From CAVZVZ01 sp963778895 (GTDB lineage: Bacteria > Actinomycetota > Acidimicrobiia > Acidimicrobiales > Acidimicrobilacustridaceae), in assembly GCA_963778895.1 (NCBI GenBank), contig CAVZVZ010000005.1, positions 1,860,001 through 1,924,000 on the forward strand: DNA of 64,000 nt, given 5' to 3'. Shown one piece after another: positions 19,050 to 29,304 of this stretch. The position numbers and the translations under genes are program-made. How positions within the stretch are numbered: the stretch's first letter is position 1; each line of letters opens with the position of its first letter. The notes below the pieces were generated by a model. It did not search any database and was not told the origin of the DNA. It saw only the letters and a program-made list of their open reading frames with translations.

Positions 19050-19481
19050 GTGGAGGTAGATCGCAACGGTTTGGAGATCCTCGACCGTGACTTGTGCCTC
19101 GTACTGCTGGCGACGTGCTCGGTGGGACGAGTCGGGTGTACCTCCGGGGCGTTGCCGATGGTGTTGCCCGTGAACTTCCGATTGGTCGGCGAATCGGTTG
19201 TCTTTCGCACAGGGATCGGCACCAAGCTCGACGCCGCGACGGAGAACGCCGTCGTGGCATTCGAGGTGGATGAGATGGATCCGATGATGCATACGGGGTG
19301 GAGCGTGTTGGTGAGGGGCTTGGCCCGAGAGGTGACCAATGCGTTCGAGCTCGAGGCGCTCGACGTCTCGCACATTCCTCGGTGGGCGCCGAGCGATCAC
19401 GCGCGGGTCGTCAGCATCTCGACCGAGATCGTTTCCGGGCGCCGCGTCATGGCAGGTGGACGTCCGATCGCCGCCTTTTGA
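19050..19481 (+). CDS. Pyridoxamine-5'-phosphate-oxidase-like FMN-binding protein
   Basis: A 143-residue split beta-barrel protein. The family opening LLATCSVGRVGC, then LPVNFRLVGESVVFRTGIGTK and GWSVLVRGLAREV match the Rv1155/nitroimidazole-type PPOX-like group (DUF, pyridoxamine 5'-phosphate oxidase family). Members bind FMN, F420 or heme. In actinobacteria genes of this group are common beside DevS/DevR-type genes, as here. The GTG start at 19050 is chosen by the family N-terminus. The gene converges with the histidine kinase at 7 bases. Confidence 0.8.
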   Translation: MEVDRNGLEILDRDLCLVLLATCSVGRVGCTSGALPMVLPVNFRLVGESVVFRTGIGTKLDAATENAVVAFEVDEMDPMMHTGWSVLVRGLAREVTNAFELEALDVSHIPRWAPSDHARVVSISTEIVSGRRVMAGGRPIAAF

Positions 19482-19488
19482 CCGAGGT

Positions 19489-20620
19489 TCAGCGCCGTGG
19501 CACGCGCCACGTGAGCGATGTGCCCCGAGGGGTGCCGGGCTCCAGATCGAACGTACCGCCGAGCTGTTCGGCTCGGCGGGCCATGTTCGGCAGTCCGTGC
19601 CCGTCGGTGGCGTGTTCGGGCGGGCCGACTCCGTCGTCGACGACACCTACGAAGAGCTCGTCATCCGACACGACGATGCGCACGTCGACGTGAGATGCGT
19701 TGGCGTGCCGAGCGACGTTGGCCAAGCTCTCGCGCAGAACGGCGAGGAGGTGTGGGCGGATCGCCTCCGGAACCCCGTGTTCGATCGGACCGTCGAGTAA
19801 TACGTGCGGCTGGAACCCCAACGTCGGGGTCGCCTCTCGGGCGATCGCCAGCAATTCGTCGCGGAGGCCGAACCCGCCGGGTCGCGCGGTATCGAGATCG
19901 AAGATCGCGGTGCGAATCTGCTTCACCGTTTCATCGAGGCCGTCGACGGCGGCCTCGATGCGTGCGGCGGCCGCATCGGGATCGGTGTGCAGCAGCTTCA
20001 ATGTCGCCTGCAACGACAGGCCCGTCGCGAAGAGATGCTGGATCACGGTGTCATGGAGGTCGAGCGCGATCCGCTCGCGGTCCGCGAGCACCCCGACCTC
20101 ATACAGTTTCGTGTGCAGCCGAGTGTTCTCGATCGCCACGCCCGCGGCGGCCGCCAGCCCGACCACGAGTTCCTCGTCGACGTCGGTGAAGGCGTCAGCG
20201 GTGGTCTTGTCCGTGAGATAGAGGTTTCCGAACACCTCGTCACGCACGCGGATCGGCACGCCCAGGAACGAACGCATCGGTGGGTGGTTCGGTGGAAAGC
20301 CGTAGCTGTCGGGATGCTCGTGTAGATCAGGGAGCCGGAGGGGCTTTGGCATCGACGATCAACAGGCCGAGGATTCCGTGGCCCTCGGGTAGGTCACCGA
20401 TTGCTTGGCGGCCAGCCTCGTCGATACCGACGGTGATGAACTGGGCCAGCCGACTCCGCGTCTCGTCGAGCACGCCGAGCGCCCCATAGCGCGCGTCGAC
20501 GAGCTCGACCGCGGCCTCGACGATCCGCAGCAGCATGGAGGGAAGATCGAGATCGGAGCCGACTGTCAGTACGGCATCGAGAAGCTGACGCAGACTTCGC
20601 GGTCCAGCCACCTCGGCCAT
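19489..20620 (-). CDS. GAF-domain sensor histidine kinase (DevS/DosT-like, one frame break)
   Basis: About 377 residues once a surplus A in the run at 20345-20347 is removed. It has one GAF domain (residues 20-165; LVDARYGALGV, FGNLYLTDK), a HisKA_3 dimerisation helix with RERIALDLHDTVIQHLFA (phospho-His), and an HATPase_c domain with RESLANVARHANAS, VDDGVGPP and GHGLPNMARRAEQLGG. DevS/DosT of mycobacteria have two GAF domains and bind heme; here one GAF is present. Its partner response regulator is divergent (20683). Confidence 0.88.
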
Positions 20621-20682
20621 GCCGGGACGCTAGGCCGCGGATCAACAGCGCGCTCGCCGGTCGCAACTGAGAGAATGCCGGG

Positions 20683-21337
20683 ATGACCGAGATCCGGGTC
20701 TTCCTGCTCGACGACCACGAGGTGGTGCGACGCGGCCTGCGCGAGATGCTGGAGGCCGAGGAGGACCTGACGGTCGTGGGCGAGGCCGGTACGGCCGAGG
20801 AAGCCTACGGACGGATCCCGGCCACGAGCCCTGATGTGGCGGTGCTCGACGTCCGGCTGCCCGATGGCGACGGGGTGGAGGTGTGCCGCGAGGTCCGTTC
20901 CCGGCATCCCGAGATCTCGTGTCTGATGCTCACTTCGTTTGCCGACGACGAAGCGGTCTATGCCGCGATCATGGCTGGCGCATCGGGCTACGTGTTGAAG
21001 CAGGTACGGGGTACGGATCTGATCGACGCCATTCGCCGAGTGGGGCGGGGTGAGTCGCTCCTGGATCCGGCGGTCACCGCTCGGGTGCTCGACCGGGTGC
21101 GTCGCGGCACGCGAGCCCGACGAGCTGGCGAATCTGACACCGCAGGAGCGCAAGTTGCTCGATCTGATCGCGGAAGGGCTGACGAACCGCCAGATCGGTG
21201 AACGCATGTTCCTCGCCGAGAAGACCATCAAGAACTACGTGTCGAACCTGCTGACGAAGCTGGGTATGAGCCGGCGCACCGAGGCAGCCGTATATGCGGC
21301 CCGGCTGGCGGAGCGGCGCGACCGCGGCGCGGGCTGA
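20683..21337 (+). CDS. NarL/DevR-family response regulator (one frame break)
   Basis: About 217 residues after removing one base near 21112. The receiver domain reads IRVFLLDDHEVVRRGL, with the phospho-acceptor in VAVLDVRLPDGDG. The output domain is a LuxR HTH (LTPQERKLLDLIAEGLTNRQ, MFLAEKTIKNYVSNLL) ending with TKLGMSRRTEAAVYAARL. This is close to DevR/DosR in layout. The receiver and HTH lie in different frames, so the gene would be non-functional as written. It is divergent from the kinase gene with 62 bases between. Confidence 0.88.
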
Positions 21338-21436
21338 CCAGTACCAGAGCGGCTCTGACTCATTGGGACTTTGGTCCCGACGCCCTCGTCCGTCTGACTC
21401 TGCCCCGGTCGACGGCGTCGGCCGCATGCTCGCAGG

Positions 21437-22061
21437 GTGAACACTGAACTCGACGTGCTGCTGTTGGAGAGCCGCTCAGGAGCGGGCGAGGCCGAGCGGA
21501 TCGTGCTCGAAGAAGCGGGTCATCGCGTGCATCGCTGCCATGAGGTCGGCGACGAGGGCTTTGCCTGCAAGGGCATCACCGGTGACCGACGATGCCCGTT
21601 GGACGGACCGATCGATGTCGCGCTCGTTGATTCGGCGCGGTGCCGGTCCCGATGTCACCACGCTCTTGGATGGCGCGAGATGCGCCATTCGTCACGACGT
21701 GCCCATCGTCGAGCAGGGATCGAATGAGATCGATCCGCTTGCACCGTGGATCTCGCACGTGGTCGGCTACGGCGAGAGCATCGTCACGGGGTGCGCCATA
21801 GCCGCGGATCGGGCGAAGGATCCGCTGCGCCACTCGATCAACGAGCGCATCCGTCCGGCCCTCGATGCCGCGGGTATCCCGGCCGATGCCGTCTCGACTG
21901 CGGTCGTGCGTCACGGCAACTCCCTGGTGGTGCATGTGGAGGTGCCGAACGGGGTCGAACGTCGCCTCGAACAGGCACTGGCGGTCCGGGTGCTCGATGC
22001 CGTGCGCGCGAACGGTCGCACCACGGGCCACGTCGACGTGCAGGTGCATGCCGACGAGTAG
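21437..22061 (+). CDS. Unknown protein downstream of the DevR-like gene (one frame break)
   Basis: Two frames, 21437-21630 and 21632-22061, join with one surplus T near 21631 to give about 207 residues. The N-terminus resembles a degenerate receiver-like strand (DVLLLESRSGAGEAERIVLE). The C-terminus (LEQALAVRVLDAVRANGRTT, GHVDVQVHADE) is an alpha/beta domain with no motif I recognise. The position after the response regulator suggests the same regulon. It is not a full response regulator because no output domain is visible. Confidence 0.5.
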
Positions 22062-22121
22062 CGACTCGCCAGACCACCCACGTCGTCGTTGTGTGACCCT
22101 CCGAGAGGACCTGGAACCCGA

Positions 22122-23579
22122 ATGCCCCCCAATCAAGACCGCTCGATGTTCAGCTTCTTCGCGACGTCGACGTCCATATTGGCGATGTTGGTCGCCGTCA
22201 TCGCCGTCATCGTGGTCAACAACGGCAGCAGCGCGACGTCCACGACGACCACGGCTGCGCCAGTGACCCTGTCGATGAGTGAGTTCAAGTTCACTCCCGC
22301 TGCCCTGACCGCGCCGGTTGGTGGATCGATCCAGGTCACCAACGCCGGCACCACCGCCCACAATCTGACGATCGAAGGCGGTCCGAACACCGCTGACATC
22401 GACCCAGGGCAGAGCCGGACGCTGAGCCTGTCGTCGCTTTCCGCGGGCGAGTACACCTTCAGCTGCACGATCCCGGGCCACGCGGACAGTGGAATGAAGG
22501 GCACCTTGACGATCTCGGCCGATGCCGGGGCGACGAGTTCTGCCAGCGCCGCAGAAGATCACAGCGCCCACGGCTCCGACACCGATTGGGCCGCCATGGA
22601 CGCGGCGATGACCGACGGAGCCAACGCCTACGTGAACGCAGTGGTCGCGTCGATCGCGGCCGGCAACCCCAGCGGTGTCGCGACTGCCGGTCGAGGCAAC
22701 CAGAAGCTTCAACCGACGGTGCTCGCGGACGGCACCAAGGAGTTCGACCTCACCGCTTCGATCATCGACTGGGAGGTCGAACCGGGGAAAACGGTCAAGG
22801 CGTGGGCCTACAACGGCCAGGTGCCGTCGCCATGGATCCGCGTTGAGCCGAATGATCACGTGCGAATCGTGCTCACCAACCAACTTCCCGCGGGCACGGA
22901 CATCCACTTCCACGGCATCTCCACGCCGTTCTCGCAAGACGGCGTCGCGCCGATCACGCAGCCCATGGTCATGCCGGGCGAGACGTACACCTACGAGTTC
23001 TATGCGCCGGCTCACGCGGAGCTCGGGATGTATCACCCGCACAATCACGGACAGGTGGCCGTGGTCAACGGGATGTTCGGCGTGTTCCAGGTGGGCGATA
23101 TCGATCTGCCTCGCGGCAAGACGATCGACGGTGTCACGGTGCCGTCGAACCTGCAGGTGGCCCAAGAAGTACCGATGGTGCTCAACGACGCCGGCACGAT
23201 CGGACTGTCGCTCAACGGCAAGGCCTTCCCCGCGACCGATCCCGTCGTGACGAAGGTCGGCCAGTGGACGCTGGTGCACTATTACAACGAGGGCTTGCAG
23301 GCGCATCCCATGCACCTGCACCACCTTCCGCAGCTGGTCGTGGCGAAGGACGGGTTCCCACTCGAGCAGCCGTACTTCGCCGACACCATAAACGTGGCGC
23401 CGGGCGAGCGTTACAGCGTCCTGGTGCAGTCGCGACCGGAGGACGTGAGCGTGGATGCGACGGACCGAACCACGGTGCTCGGGCCCGGCATCTGGGCTTT
23501 CCACTGCCACATCCTCACGCACTCCGAGGGCGACAAGGGTCTGCAGGGCATGGTCACCGCCTGGGTGGTCGCGCCGTAG
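22122..23579 (+). CDS. Secreted cupredoxin-multicopper oxidase fusion
   Basis: A 485-residue exported protein with an N-terminal membrane anchor (ILAMLVAVIAVIVV). Next is a blue-copper domain (about residues 45-140) whose ligands His in TTAHNLTIEGG and Cys, His, Met in SCTIPGHADSGM are all seen. This is fused to a multicopper oxidase with DIHFHGIST, MYHPHNHGQ, AHPMHLHHL and FHCHILTHSEGDKGLQGM. These give the type 1, 2 and 3 copper sets. Such proteins oxidise small substrates or act as nitrite-reductase-like enzymes. ATG 22122 is chosen over the upstream start as it fits the signal region. Confidence 0.88.
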   Translation: MPPNQDRSMFSFFATSTSILAMLVAVIAVIVVNNGSSATSTTTTAAPVTLSMSEFKFTPAALTAPVGGSIQVTNAGTTAHNLTIEGGPNTADIDPGQSRTLSLSSLSAGEYTFSCTIPGHADSGMKGTLTISADAGATSSASAAEDHSAHGSDTDWAAMDAAMTDGANAYVNAVVASIAAGNPSGVATAGRGNQKLQPTVLADGTKEFDLTASIIDWEVEPGKTVKAWAYNGQVPSPWIRVEPNDHVRIVLTNQLPAGTDIHFHGISTPFSQDGVAPITQPMVMPGETYTYEFYAPAHAELGMYHPHNHGQVAVVNGMFGVFQVGDIDLPRGKTIDGVTVPSNLQVAQEVPMVLNDAGTIGLSLNGKAFPATDPVVTKVGQWTLVHYYNEGLQAHPMHLHHLPQLVVAKDGFPLEQPYFADTINVAPGERYSVLVQSRPEDVSVDATDRTTVLGPGIWAFHCHILTHSEGDKGLQGMVTAWVVAP

Positions 23580-23644
23580 CCGGGTTCATCTCAGCGCTTT
23601 CCCCGGAGATGACGTTGTCGTCGACCGCGAGTGGCTCGCGGTCG

Positions 23645-25601
23645 TCACCAGATGCGCACGCGGTCCTCGGGCTCGAGCCAGAGATCGTCGCTCGGTGAAG
23701 TGGCGAACGTGTCGTGGAACTCGTCGAGGTTCCGGACGATGTTGGCGCGGAACTCTGCCGGCGAGTGGGGGTCGACCGAGAGCAGTTGAAGCGCGAGCTC
23801 GGGCCGGGTCTTTATCCGCCAGATCAACGCCCAGTTCCGCAGCACGCGTTCGCGTCCCGTGAGCCCGTCGATCACCGGAGCGTCGCCACCGCGAAGGCTG
23901 AGCTCATAGGCCAACAACGCGATGGTGAGGCCTCCGAGATCGCCGATGTTCTCGCCGACGGTCAGCGCGCCGTTCACGTGGTGGCCGGGAAGGGTGCGGG
24001 GTTCGAAGCCGTCGTACTGGGCGATGAGCTTGTCGGCGAGCTCGGTGAAGCGAGCCCGGTCGTCGTCGGTCCACCAGTTCGCCAAGTTGCCCTCGCCGTC
24101 GTATTGCGAGCCTTGGTCATCGAAGCCGTGGCCGATCTCGTGGCCGATGACCGCACCGATGCCGCCGTAGTTCAGGGCGGGATCGGCACCGGCATCGAAG
24201 AACGGTGGGCGAAGGATCGCCGCGGGAAAGCAGATCTCGTTGACGCCCGGGTTGTAATAGGCGTTGACGGTCTGCGGCGTCATGAACCATTCGCCTCGAT
24301 CGACGGGCGCGCCGATCTTGTGTAGCTGTCGGTCGGTCTCGAAGGCCGAGGCTCGGCGCACGTTGCCGAGTAGGTCGTCTCGCACGATGTCCAACGTGCT
24401 GTAGTCGCGCCACGCATCCGGGTAGCCGATCTTGCGTCGGAACTGGCCCAGCTTCTCGAGCGCCCGTTCCCGTGTCTCCTCGCTCATCCACTCGAGTCGA
24501 CCGATGCTGATGCGGTAGGCCTCGACCAGGTTGTCCACCAAGTCGTCCATCTGCGCCTTGGCCTCGGGCGGGAAGACACGAGCTACGTACTCGGCCCCGA
24601 CCGCCTCACCGACCGCCGAGCCACAGAGATCGGCGCCCCGCTTCCAGCGATCGCGCATCTCCTCGGTGCCCGAGAGTGTGCGTGCGTAGAAGTCGAAGTT
24701 CTCTTCGACGAAGGACTTGCTCAGAAAGGGCGCGGCCTCGCTCGTGAAATGGAACGTCAGCCACACCTTCCAATCGTCGAGGGGCACCTCGGTGAGCGCT
24801 TCGGACAGCGCGGGAAGGAAGCTGGGCTGGCGCACCAGCACCTCCGCGAAGGCAGCATCGGTCCCGCCGAGCGAGTCGATCCACCGCGACCAGTCGTATG
24901 TCGGGTGCGGCCTGGCGCAGTTCGTCGAGAGTGGTGAGGTTGTAGGTCTCGATGACGTCACGGCACCGGACGCGGTCCCAGTGCCCGCCGGCCAGGCGGG
25001 TCTCGAGCGCCATGACCCGGTCGGCGCCGGCCGTCGCATCCGCTTCGGTCCAGCCCAGGAGTCGCAGCATGGCCGCGACATGCTCGACGTACTTCGCCCG
25101 ATGCTCGGCGAACATGTCTTCGCGGTAGTACGCCTCATCGGGCAAGCCGATCCCGCCTTGGACGATGTTCACGATGTAGCGGTCCGACTGCCGATCGTCG
25201 GTGTTCACGTAACTGCCGATCGCACCGCCCAATCCCTCGCGTTGGAAGCGCCCGAGCAAGGCGACCAAGGCGCTCACGTCGCCGAGATCCGCGATCGTCT
25301 CGAGGTCGTCGGCGATCGGCCCGGCGCCCAGCGCCTCGATCCGGTCCTCGTCCATGAAGCTCGCGAACAGATCACCGATCTTCTGGCGGTCGCTCCCCAG
25401 AGGTGCCGCGCCGTCGGCGGCGGCTTCGCTCGCGTCGCGGAGGATGTCACCGACGTCGGCCTCGGACTCCAGCATGAGGTCCACGAAGCCACCGGTGGTC
25501 GAAAGGTCTGCGGGGATCTCCGCCGTCTCGAGCCAGCGGCCGTTCACGTGCCCGAAGAGGTCATCCTGCGGGCGGATGGAGGCATCGACGTGCTCGGACA
25601 T
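23645..25601 (-). CDS. M13-family zinc metallopeptidase (one frame break)
   Basis: About 651 residues after removing a surplus C near 24899, which lets RQAAPTYDWSRWID read through. Family landmarks are QDDLFGHVNGRWL at the N-terminus, NAYYNPGVNEICFPAAIL, the zinc motif VIGHEIGHGFDDQG, VGENIGDLGG, and the C-terminal VRIW. These are the neprilysin/PepO signatures. No signal peptide or membrane helix is seen, so it may be cytosolic, as in several actinobacterial homologues. It converges with the MCO gene. Confidence 0.9.
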
Positions 25602-25917
25602 CGGGGCAGGCTAACCGGACCGCGACGACAGCATCTCGGACCTGGGGCACTGTCGCGCCGGCCGACGCGCAGCGGCGCAGGGCGAGGAGCTGTCCACCCA
25701 CGGCCTCCCCGGCCCTGCGCCTGTGCGTTCCGGCGCCGCCCCGCCGATTCCCGCCACCGCTGATCCCGACAGGGGAACGCATCGGTTGAGTCGGACACTA
25801 AGAAACCCTGATTGATCGGGCACGCGTAGTTCGCTACGCGATCTCGGGGGCACGAACGAGAATGTCGCTCCCGTTAGAGGAGGCGTCGGTTGGCGGACCG
25901 CTCCGAACAGACCCGCT
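25602..25917. other. Spacer holding a hairpin
   Basis: No protein-coding frame with family similarity is seen here. The spacer follows the stop of the large LuxR-family gene on the minus strand and lies upstream of the M13 peptidase start. A perfect hairpin at 25823-25840 is the only marked structure. The AT-richer stretch around 25790-25815 (ACTAAGAAACCCTGATTGAT) could hold the M13 peptidase promoter. Confidence 0.5.
25823..25840 (-). terminator. Hairpin downstream of the LuxR-family gene
   Basis: Seven-base-pair arms CGCGTAG and CTACGCG enclose a four-base loop TTCG (plus strand) or CGAA (minus strand). It starts 78 bases after the LuxR-family stop. There is no clear run of T after it, so a terminator role is possible but weak. 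The ACGCGTAG core resembles the palindrome at 28617-28642, raising a regulatory alternative. Confidence 0.4.
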
Positions 25918-28557
25918 TCAGGTGTCCCCGAAGTGCGACATCAGCTCGGCGCGGCTCGTGACGCCGAGCTTCTTGTAGGCCCGGAGCAAGTGGCCCTCGA
26001 CCGTTCGCAAGCTCGTGCAGGTCGTGTCGGCGATCTCGCGATTGGTGAGGCCCTTCGCGGCCAGAAGGGTCACGTCGCGCTCGCGGGGGGTCAGGTCCGC
26101 CAGCTCGCTGAGGTCCGCGAGCTCGGCGCGGCCGGCGCCTTCGCAGCGCTCGAGGAGGCGCTGGGCCAGCGCCGCGCACCGTGTCGCGCCACCCGAGATC
26201 CCATGTCGCCGGTAGGACCGGCTCGCTTCGGCCGCGCAGCCCGACGCCCAAAGGTTGAAGCCCGTCTCGCTGAGGGCGAGCGCGGTGGCCTCGAGCTCGG
26301 CGGGCACATCCGCCAGGCGCGCCGCGGCGTGGCGGGGGAACAGCTCGCCGACGGGACCCTGCATGCGACCGGCGAGCGACACGAGCGTCTCGGCGAATCC
26401 TTCACCACCGAGGCGGAATCCCTCGTACGCGGCCCAGATCTCGCCGGCGAGCATGCCGCCCTCTTTCGAGACCTGAATGCTGTTCGCGAGCAGGCGGCGC
26501 GCGTTGGGCAGGTGGCCGCGCTGAGCCTCGGCCGAGGCTCGCGCGCGCATGGCGTCGATGACGAGGAAACGATGGGCGAGGTCACCGCCAGGATCGAGCT
26601 CCGGCTCGATGGCGGGCTCCGGCGGAAGACCGAGGTGTGCCGCGGCTTCGTCCGCCAACGATTCCGCCCAGATGGATCGAGCGCGCGTCATGGTGAGCGC
26701 CAGGCTTCGCTGCGCATCGCGCAGAAGGTCGAGCGCCGTCTGTGGTCGACCTTGCATGAGGGCCAAGCGCCCCTCGAGGGCGGCGAGGTAGCCGGTGCCC
26801 TCGGCCCCGCGAGCGACCGGCCGAAAACGTTCGAGGAGGGCGGCGGTGGCGTCGAGCTCGCCAGCCACCAGCCGGACGACAAGGGACGGGCTGGCGGCCG
26901 AGGGCAGGAGATGCAACAGGTGCGGGTGCGAGTCGCTGATGGCGAACGTCTCGGCGAGCAGTTGGTCTGCCGCTTCTCGCGCTTCGTCGGTGCGGCCGGC
27001 GAACGCGAGCGCGACGGCACGTAGGTTCAGTGTCTCGATGCGGGGCTCGGGTGGGAGGTCCAGGGCGAGGATCGTCTCGATCTCGGTGAGTCCTTCGGTG
27101 AGCCGGCCCGCGTTCACCAGTACGGCGATCCGATGGATCGCAAGCGGCAGGCGGGCGTCACCCGGGCCGACTCGTTCACTCACTTCGTCGAGAACGGCAA
27201 TCGCGTCGTCGGCTTGGTCGGCCACCCACGACAGCGCTCGGGCATGGCCGACAGCCACGAGCACTCGCTCGTTGTCGTCAGTGGCCGCGGCGGCGGCGTG
27301 GTCGAACGCTTCCATGGCACCGGGTAGGTCCCGCGCGTCGGCTCGGAGATGACCGAGCGCGGCCCAAGCGACCGTGCCGGCGCCCGCTTCGACGGCTCGG
27401 CGCGTGATCGCCTCGGCCTCCGGAGCGTTGAGGGCGATGGCCTGGCGCGCCGCGGTGGCCCATTGGTCTGCTTCGAGCTCGCCGCCGCCCTCGAGCCGCC
27501 ATCGCGCGAGCGTGAGGAGGTCCCCCCGTCGACGCATACCCGTGGCTGCGAGCGCGTCGGCCAGCGCCCGCGTTCGCTGGCGAGCGGCGGCGAGGCCGAG
27601 TCGCGAGCGCATCGATTCGCCGTAGAGCGGGTGCGCGAAACGAACGTCGGCTCGGAGCGCGTCGGCGCGTACCTCGATCACCTGCGCGCGCTCGAGGCTG
27701 ACCAAGGCATCGGCATGCGAGATCGAAACCAGCAGATCGAGAGCGACGGGCTCGGCGAGCGCGAGCGCCTCGAGTACAACCTGCTCTGTCTCGGTCCGTC
27801 GGCCGATCCGTGTTGCTACGAGGTCCATCACGCGTGCGCCCGGTTGCCACGTCGAGCCGAGTGCCCAACCGTCGTCCCCCATGGTGAGGGCCCCGGTGGA
27901 GCGCGCATCCTCGATGAGCTCTCGAAGGAACAAGCTGCTGCCCCGGCTGCGCTCGTAGAGAGCATCTTTCGCCGCCGGGGAGACCGGGGGGCCGAGGACC
28001 TCGTCGAGGAGTCGGGACACGTCGTCGAGGCTCAGGGGCTGCAGCTCCACGACCACCGAGTGCTCGTCGTGGACGACCCACTCGAGGCTCGGGGTGGCTT
28101 CACCGGATCGCCACGAGCAGATGACGTCGACCTCCGCGGACCGCAGCAGTTGGCTGATGGCCAAGGCGGAGGACTGGTCGAGGAGATGCGCGTCGTCCAC
28201 GATGACGAGCGGACGGCCGAACGAGGGTGGTGCGCTCAGCGTGCGGACCGCGTGATTCACCAGGGTCGGGGTCTCGGATTCGATCACGTCCGCGGGTAGA
28301 TATTGGGCCAGGGCGCCGAAAGGCATCGAGGACGACGGCACTCCCACCACCCAGCGTGCGGTGCGGCCTTGGTGCTCGAGCGAGGAAACGGTCGTCCGCA
28401 GCAGACGGGTCTTGCCCACACCTGCTGCGCCTCGGACCACCACCGTGCCGCCGGATGCACCCCCGACGGACTCGACGAGCAGGTCCACCTCGTCGTCGCG
28501 GCCGACCACGGGCCAAGGGGACGCCACGGGGCCCGTCGCACCGAGGGCAGCACTCAT
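25918..28557 (-). CDS. Large AAA-ATPase LuxR-family transcriptional regulator
   Basis: An 879-residue LAL-type regulator. The AAA/ATPase part shows Walker A GAAGVGKTRLL (about residue 47) and Walker B-type LVIVDDAHLL (about residue 122). A helical-repeat middle region follows. The C-terminus is a LuxR HTH (LTPRERDVTLLAAKGLTNRE, TSLRTVEGHLLRAYKKLGV). Such proteins sense a ligand or protein through the middle repeats and activate target promoters in an ATP-gated way. A 10-bp inverted repeat lies 60 bases upstream of its start and may be its site or that of the divergent small gene. Confidence 0.93.
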   Translation of the reverse strand: MSAALGATGPVASPWPVVGRDDEVDLLVESVGGASGGTVVVRGAAGVGKTRLLRTTVSSLEHQGRTARWVVGVPSSSMPFGALAQYLPADVIESETPTLVNHAVRTLSAPPSFGRPLVIVDDAHLLDQSSALAISQLLRSAEVDVICSWRSGEATPSLEWVVHDEHSVVVELQPLSLDDVSRLLDEVLGPPVSPAAKDALYERSRGSSLFLRELIEDARSTGALTMGDDGWALGSTWQPGARVMDLVATRIGRRTETEQVVLEALALAEPVALDLLVSISHADALVSLERAQVIEVRADALRADVRFAHPLYGESMRSRLGLAAARQRTRALADALAATGMRRRGDLLTLARWRLEGGGELEADQWATAARQAIALNAPEAEAITRRAVEAGAGTVAWAALGHLRADARDLPGAMEAFDHAAAAATDDNERVLVAVGHARALSWVADQADDAIAVLDEVSERVGPGDARLPLAIHRIAVLVNAGRLTEGLTEIETILALDLPPEPRIETLNLRAVALAFAGRTDEAREAADQLLAETFAISDSHPHLLHLLPSAASPSLVVRLVAGELDATAALLERFRPVARGAEGTGYLAALEGRLALMQGRPQTALDLLRDAQRSLALTMTRARSIWAESLADEAAAHLGLPPEPAIEPELDPGGDLAHRFLVIDAMRARASAEAQRGHLPNARRLLANSIQVSKEGGMLAGEIWAAYEGFRLGGEGFAETLVSLAGRMQGPVGELFPRHAAARLADVPAELEATALALSETGFNLWASGCAAEASRSYRRHGISGGATRCAALAQRLLERCEGAGRAELADLSELADLTPRERDVTLLAAKGLTNREIADTTCTSLRTVEGHLLRAYKKLGVTSRAELMSHFGDT

Positions 28558-28616
28558 GCCGCGCAGCGTACTGAGCGGCGCACCGGGAGGTCGCCGCCCG
28601 AATGCCAGGGCGCGAC

Positions 28617-28642
28617 GACACGCGTACCCGGCTACGCGTGTC
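28617..28642. promoter_or_regulatory. Perfect 10-bp inverted repeat, candidate operator
   Basis: GACACGCGTA (28617-28626) and TACGCGTGTC (28633-28642) form a perfect palindrome with a six-base spacer. It lies in the 115-base divergent spacer between the LuxR-family gene and the small gene at 28673. Position and symmetry suit a dimeric regulator. Confidence 0.5.
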
Positions 28643-28672
28643 AGGTCGGCGGGACCACCTCAGGATGCGCTG

Positions 28673-28855
28673 ATGGCACGCGACGGGGAGGCCTCGATCT
28701 CGCCGGTCTATCGCGAGGCGTTGCGGCTGAAGGCGGCCGGCGAGGACGATCACGCCATCGCGGCGGCGCTCGACCTCACCGTCGAGGCCGTGCCGGCGCT
28801 GTTGGTCCTGGCCGAGCGCAAGCAGGCCCGGGCCGAGTCCGAAACCAACGGTTGA
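28673..28855 (+). CDS. Small sigma-region-4-like HTH protein, unknown
   Basis: A 60-residue protein. Its middle (ALRLKAAGEDDHAIAAALDL, then TVEAVPALLVLAERK) resembles a helix-turn-helix of the sigma-70 region 4 or phage type. The basic end (KQARAESETNG) is soluble. The short size makes it easy to miss. It is divergent from the LuxR-family regulator. No family can be named. Confidence 0.5.
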   Translation: MARDGEASISPVYREALRLKAAGEDDHAIAAALDLTVEAVPALLVLAERKQARAESETNG

Positions 28856-29007
28856 TTGCGCTTTGGCGTTGCCCGTCGGGTGAAGGGACGGCAAACGCCT
28901 CGACCGGCGAACCGAAGAATTCACTCTATTGCGTCGGTTCTCGCGCCGATCTGGACGATGATGTGTGTTCGTGCCTGAATTCCGAACCCCTTCCGAAGGA
29001 GGAAGCG

Positions 29008-29262
29008 ATGCGGTTCCACATCGATGCATCCGACGCTGACTACGCGACGTGGCTCGCGTCGAGTCCCTCAGAGGACGATCTACGCGAGGCGTACTTCGTT
29101 CTCGAGACTGCCCGAGCTCAACTTTGGACGCCAGGTCACATCGACAGTTACCGACGGGATCGGTACGAGGTCGACCAACGACTCGTTCAACGGCTGGTAG
29201 AGGTCAAGCGCTCCCTCGCGGGGACATGGGAGGAATCCGGCCAGATCCGTCTGCTGCACTGA
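29008..29262 (+). CDS. Small conserved-looking hypothetical protein
   Basis: An 84-residue acidic protein beginning MRFHIDASDADYATWLAS. The middle is helical (REAYFVLETARAQLW, DQRLVQRLVEVKRSLAGTW). A strong ribosome site, AAGGAGGAA at 28996-29004, sits four bases before the ATG and makes expression likely. No family is recognised. It stands alone between the small HTH gene and the convergent methyltransferase gene. Confidence 0.6.
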   Translation: MRFHIDASDADYATWLASSPSEDDLREAYFVLETARAQLWTPGHIDSYRRDRYEVDQRLVQRLVEVKRSLAGTWEESGQIRLLH

Positions 29263-29304
29263 TTGCCTCCTGTGCACCCGACGCTGAGCGGAGGCCTCCC
29301 ATAG

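Noticed and set aside
20683..21337. Programmed frameshifting in the DevR-like gene
   Set aside because: No slippery sequence or downstream structure is apparent, and the same kind of surplus base is found in ten other genes.
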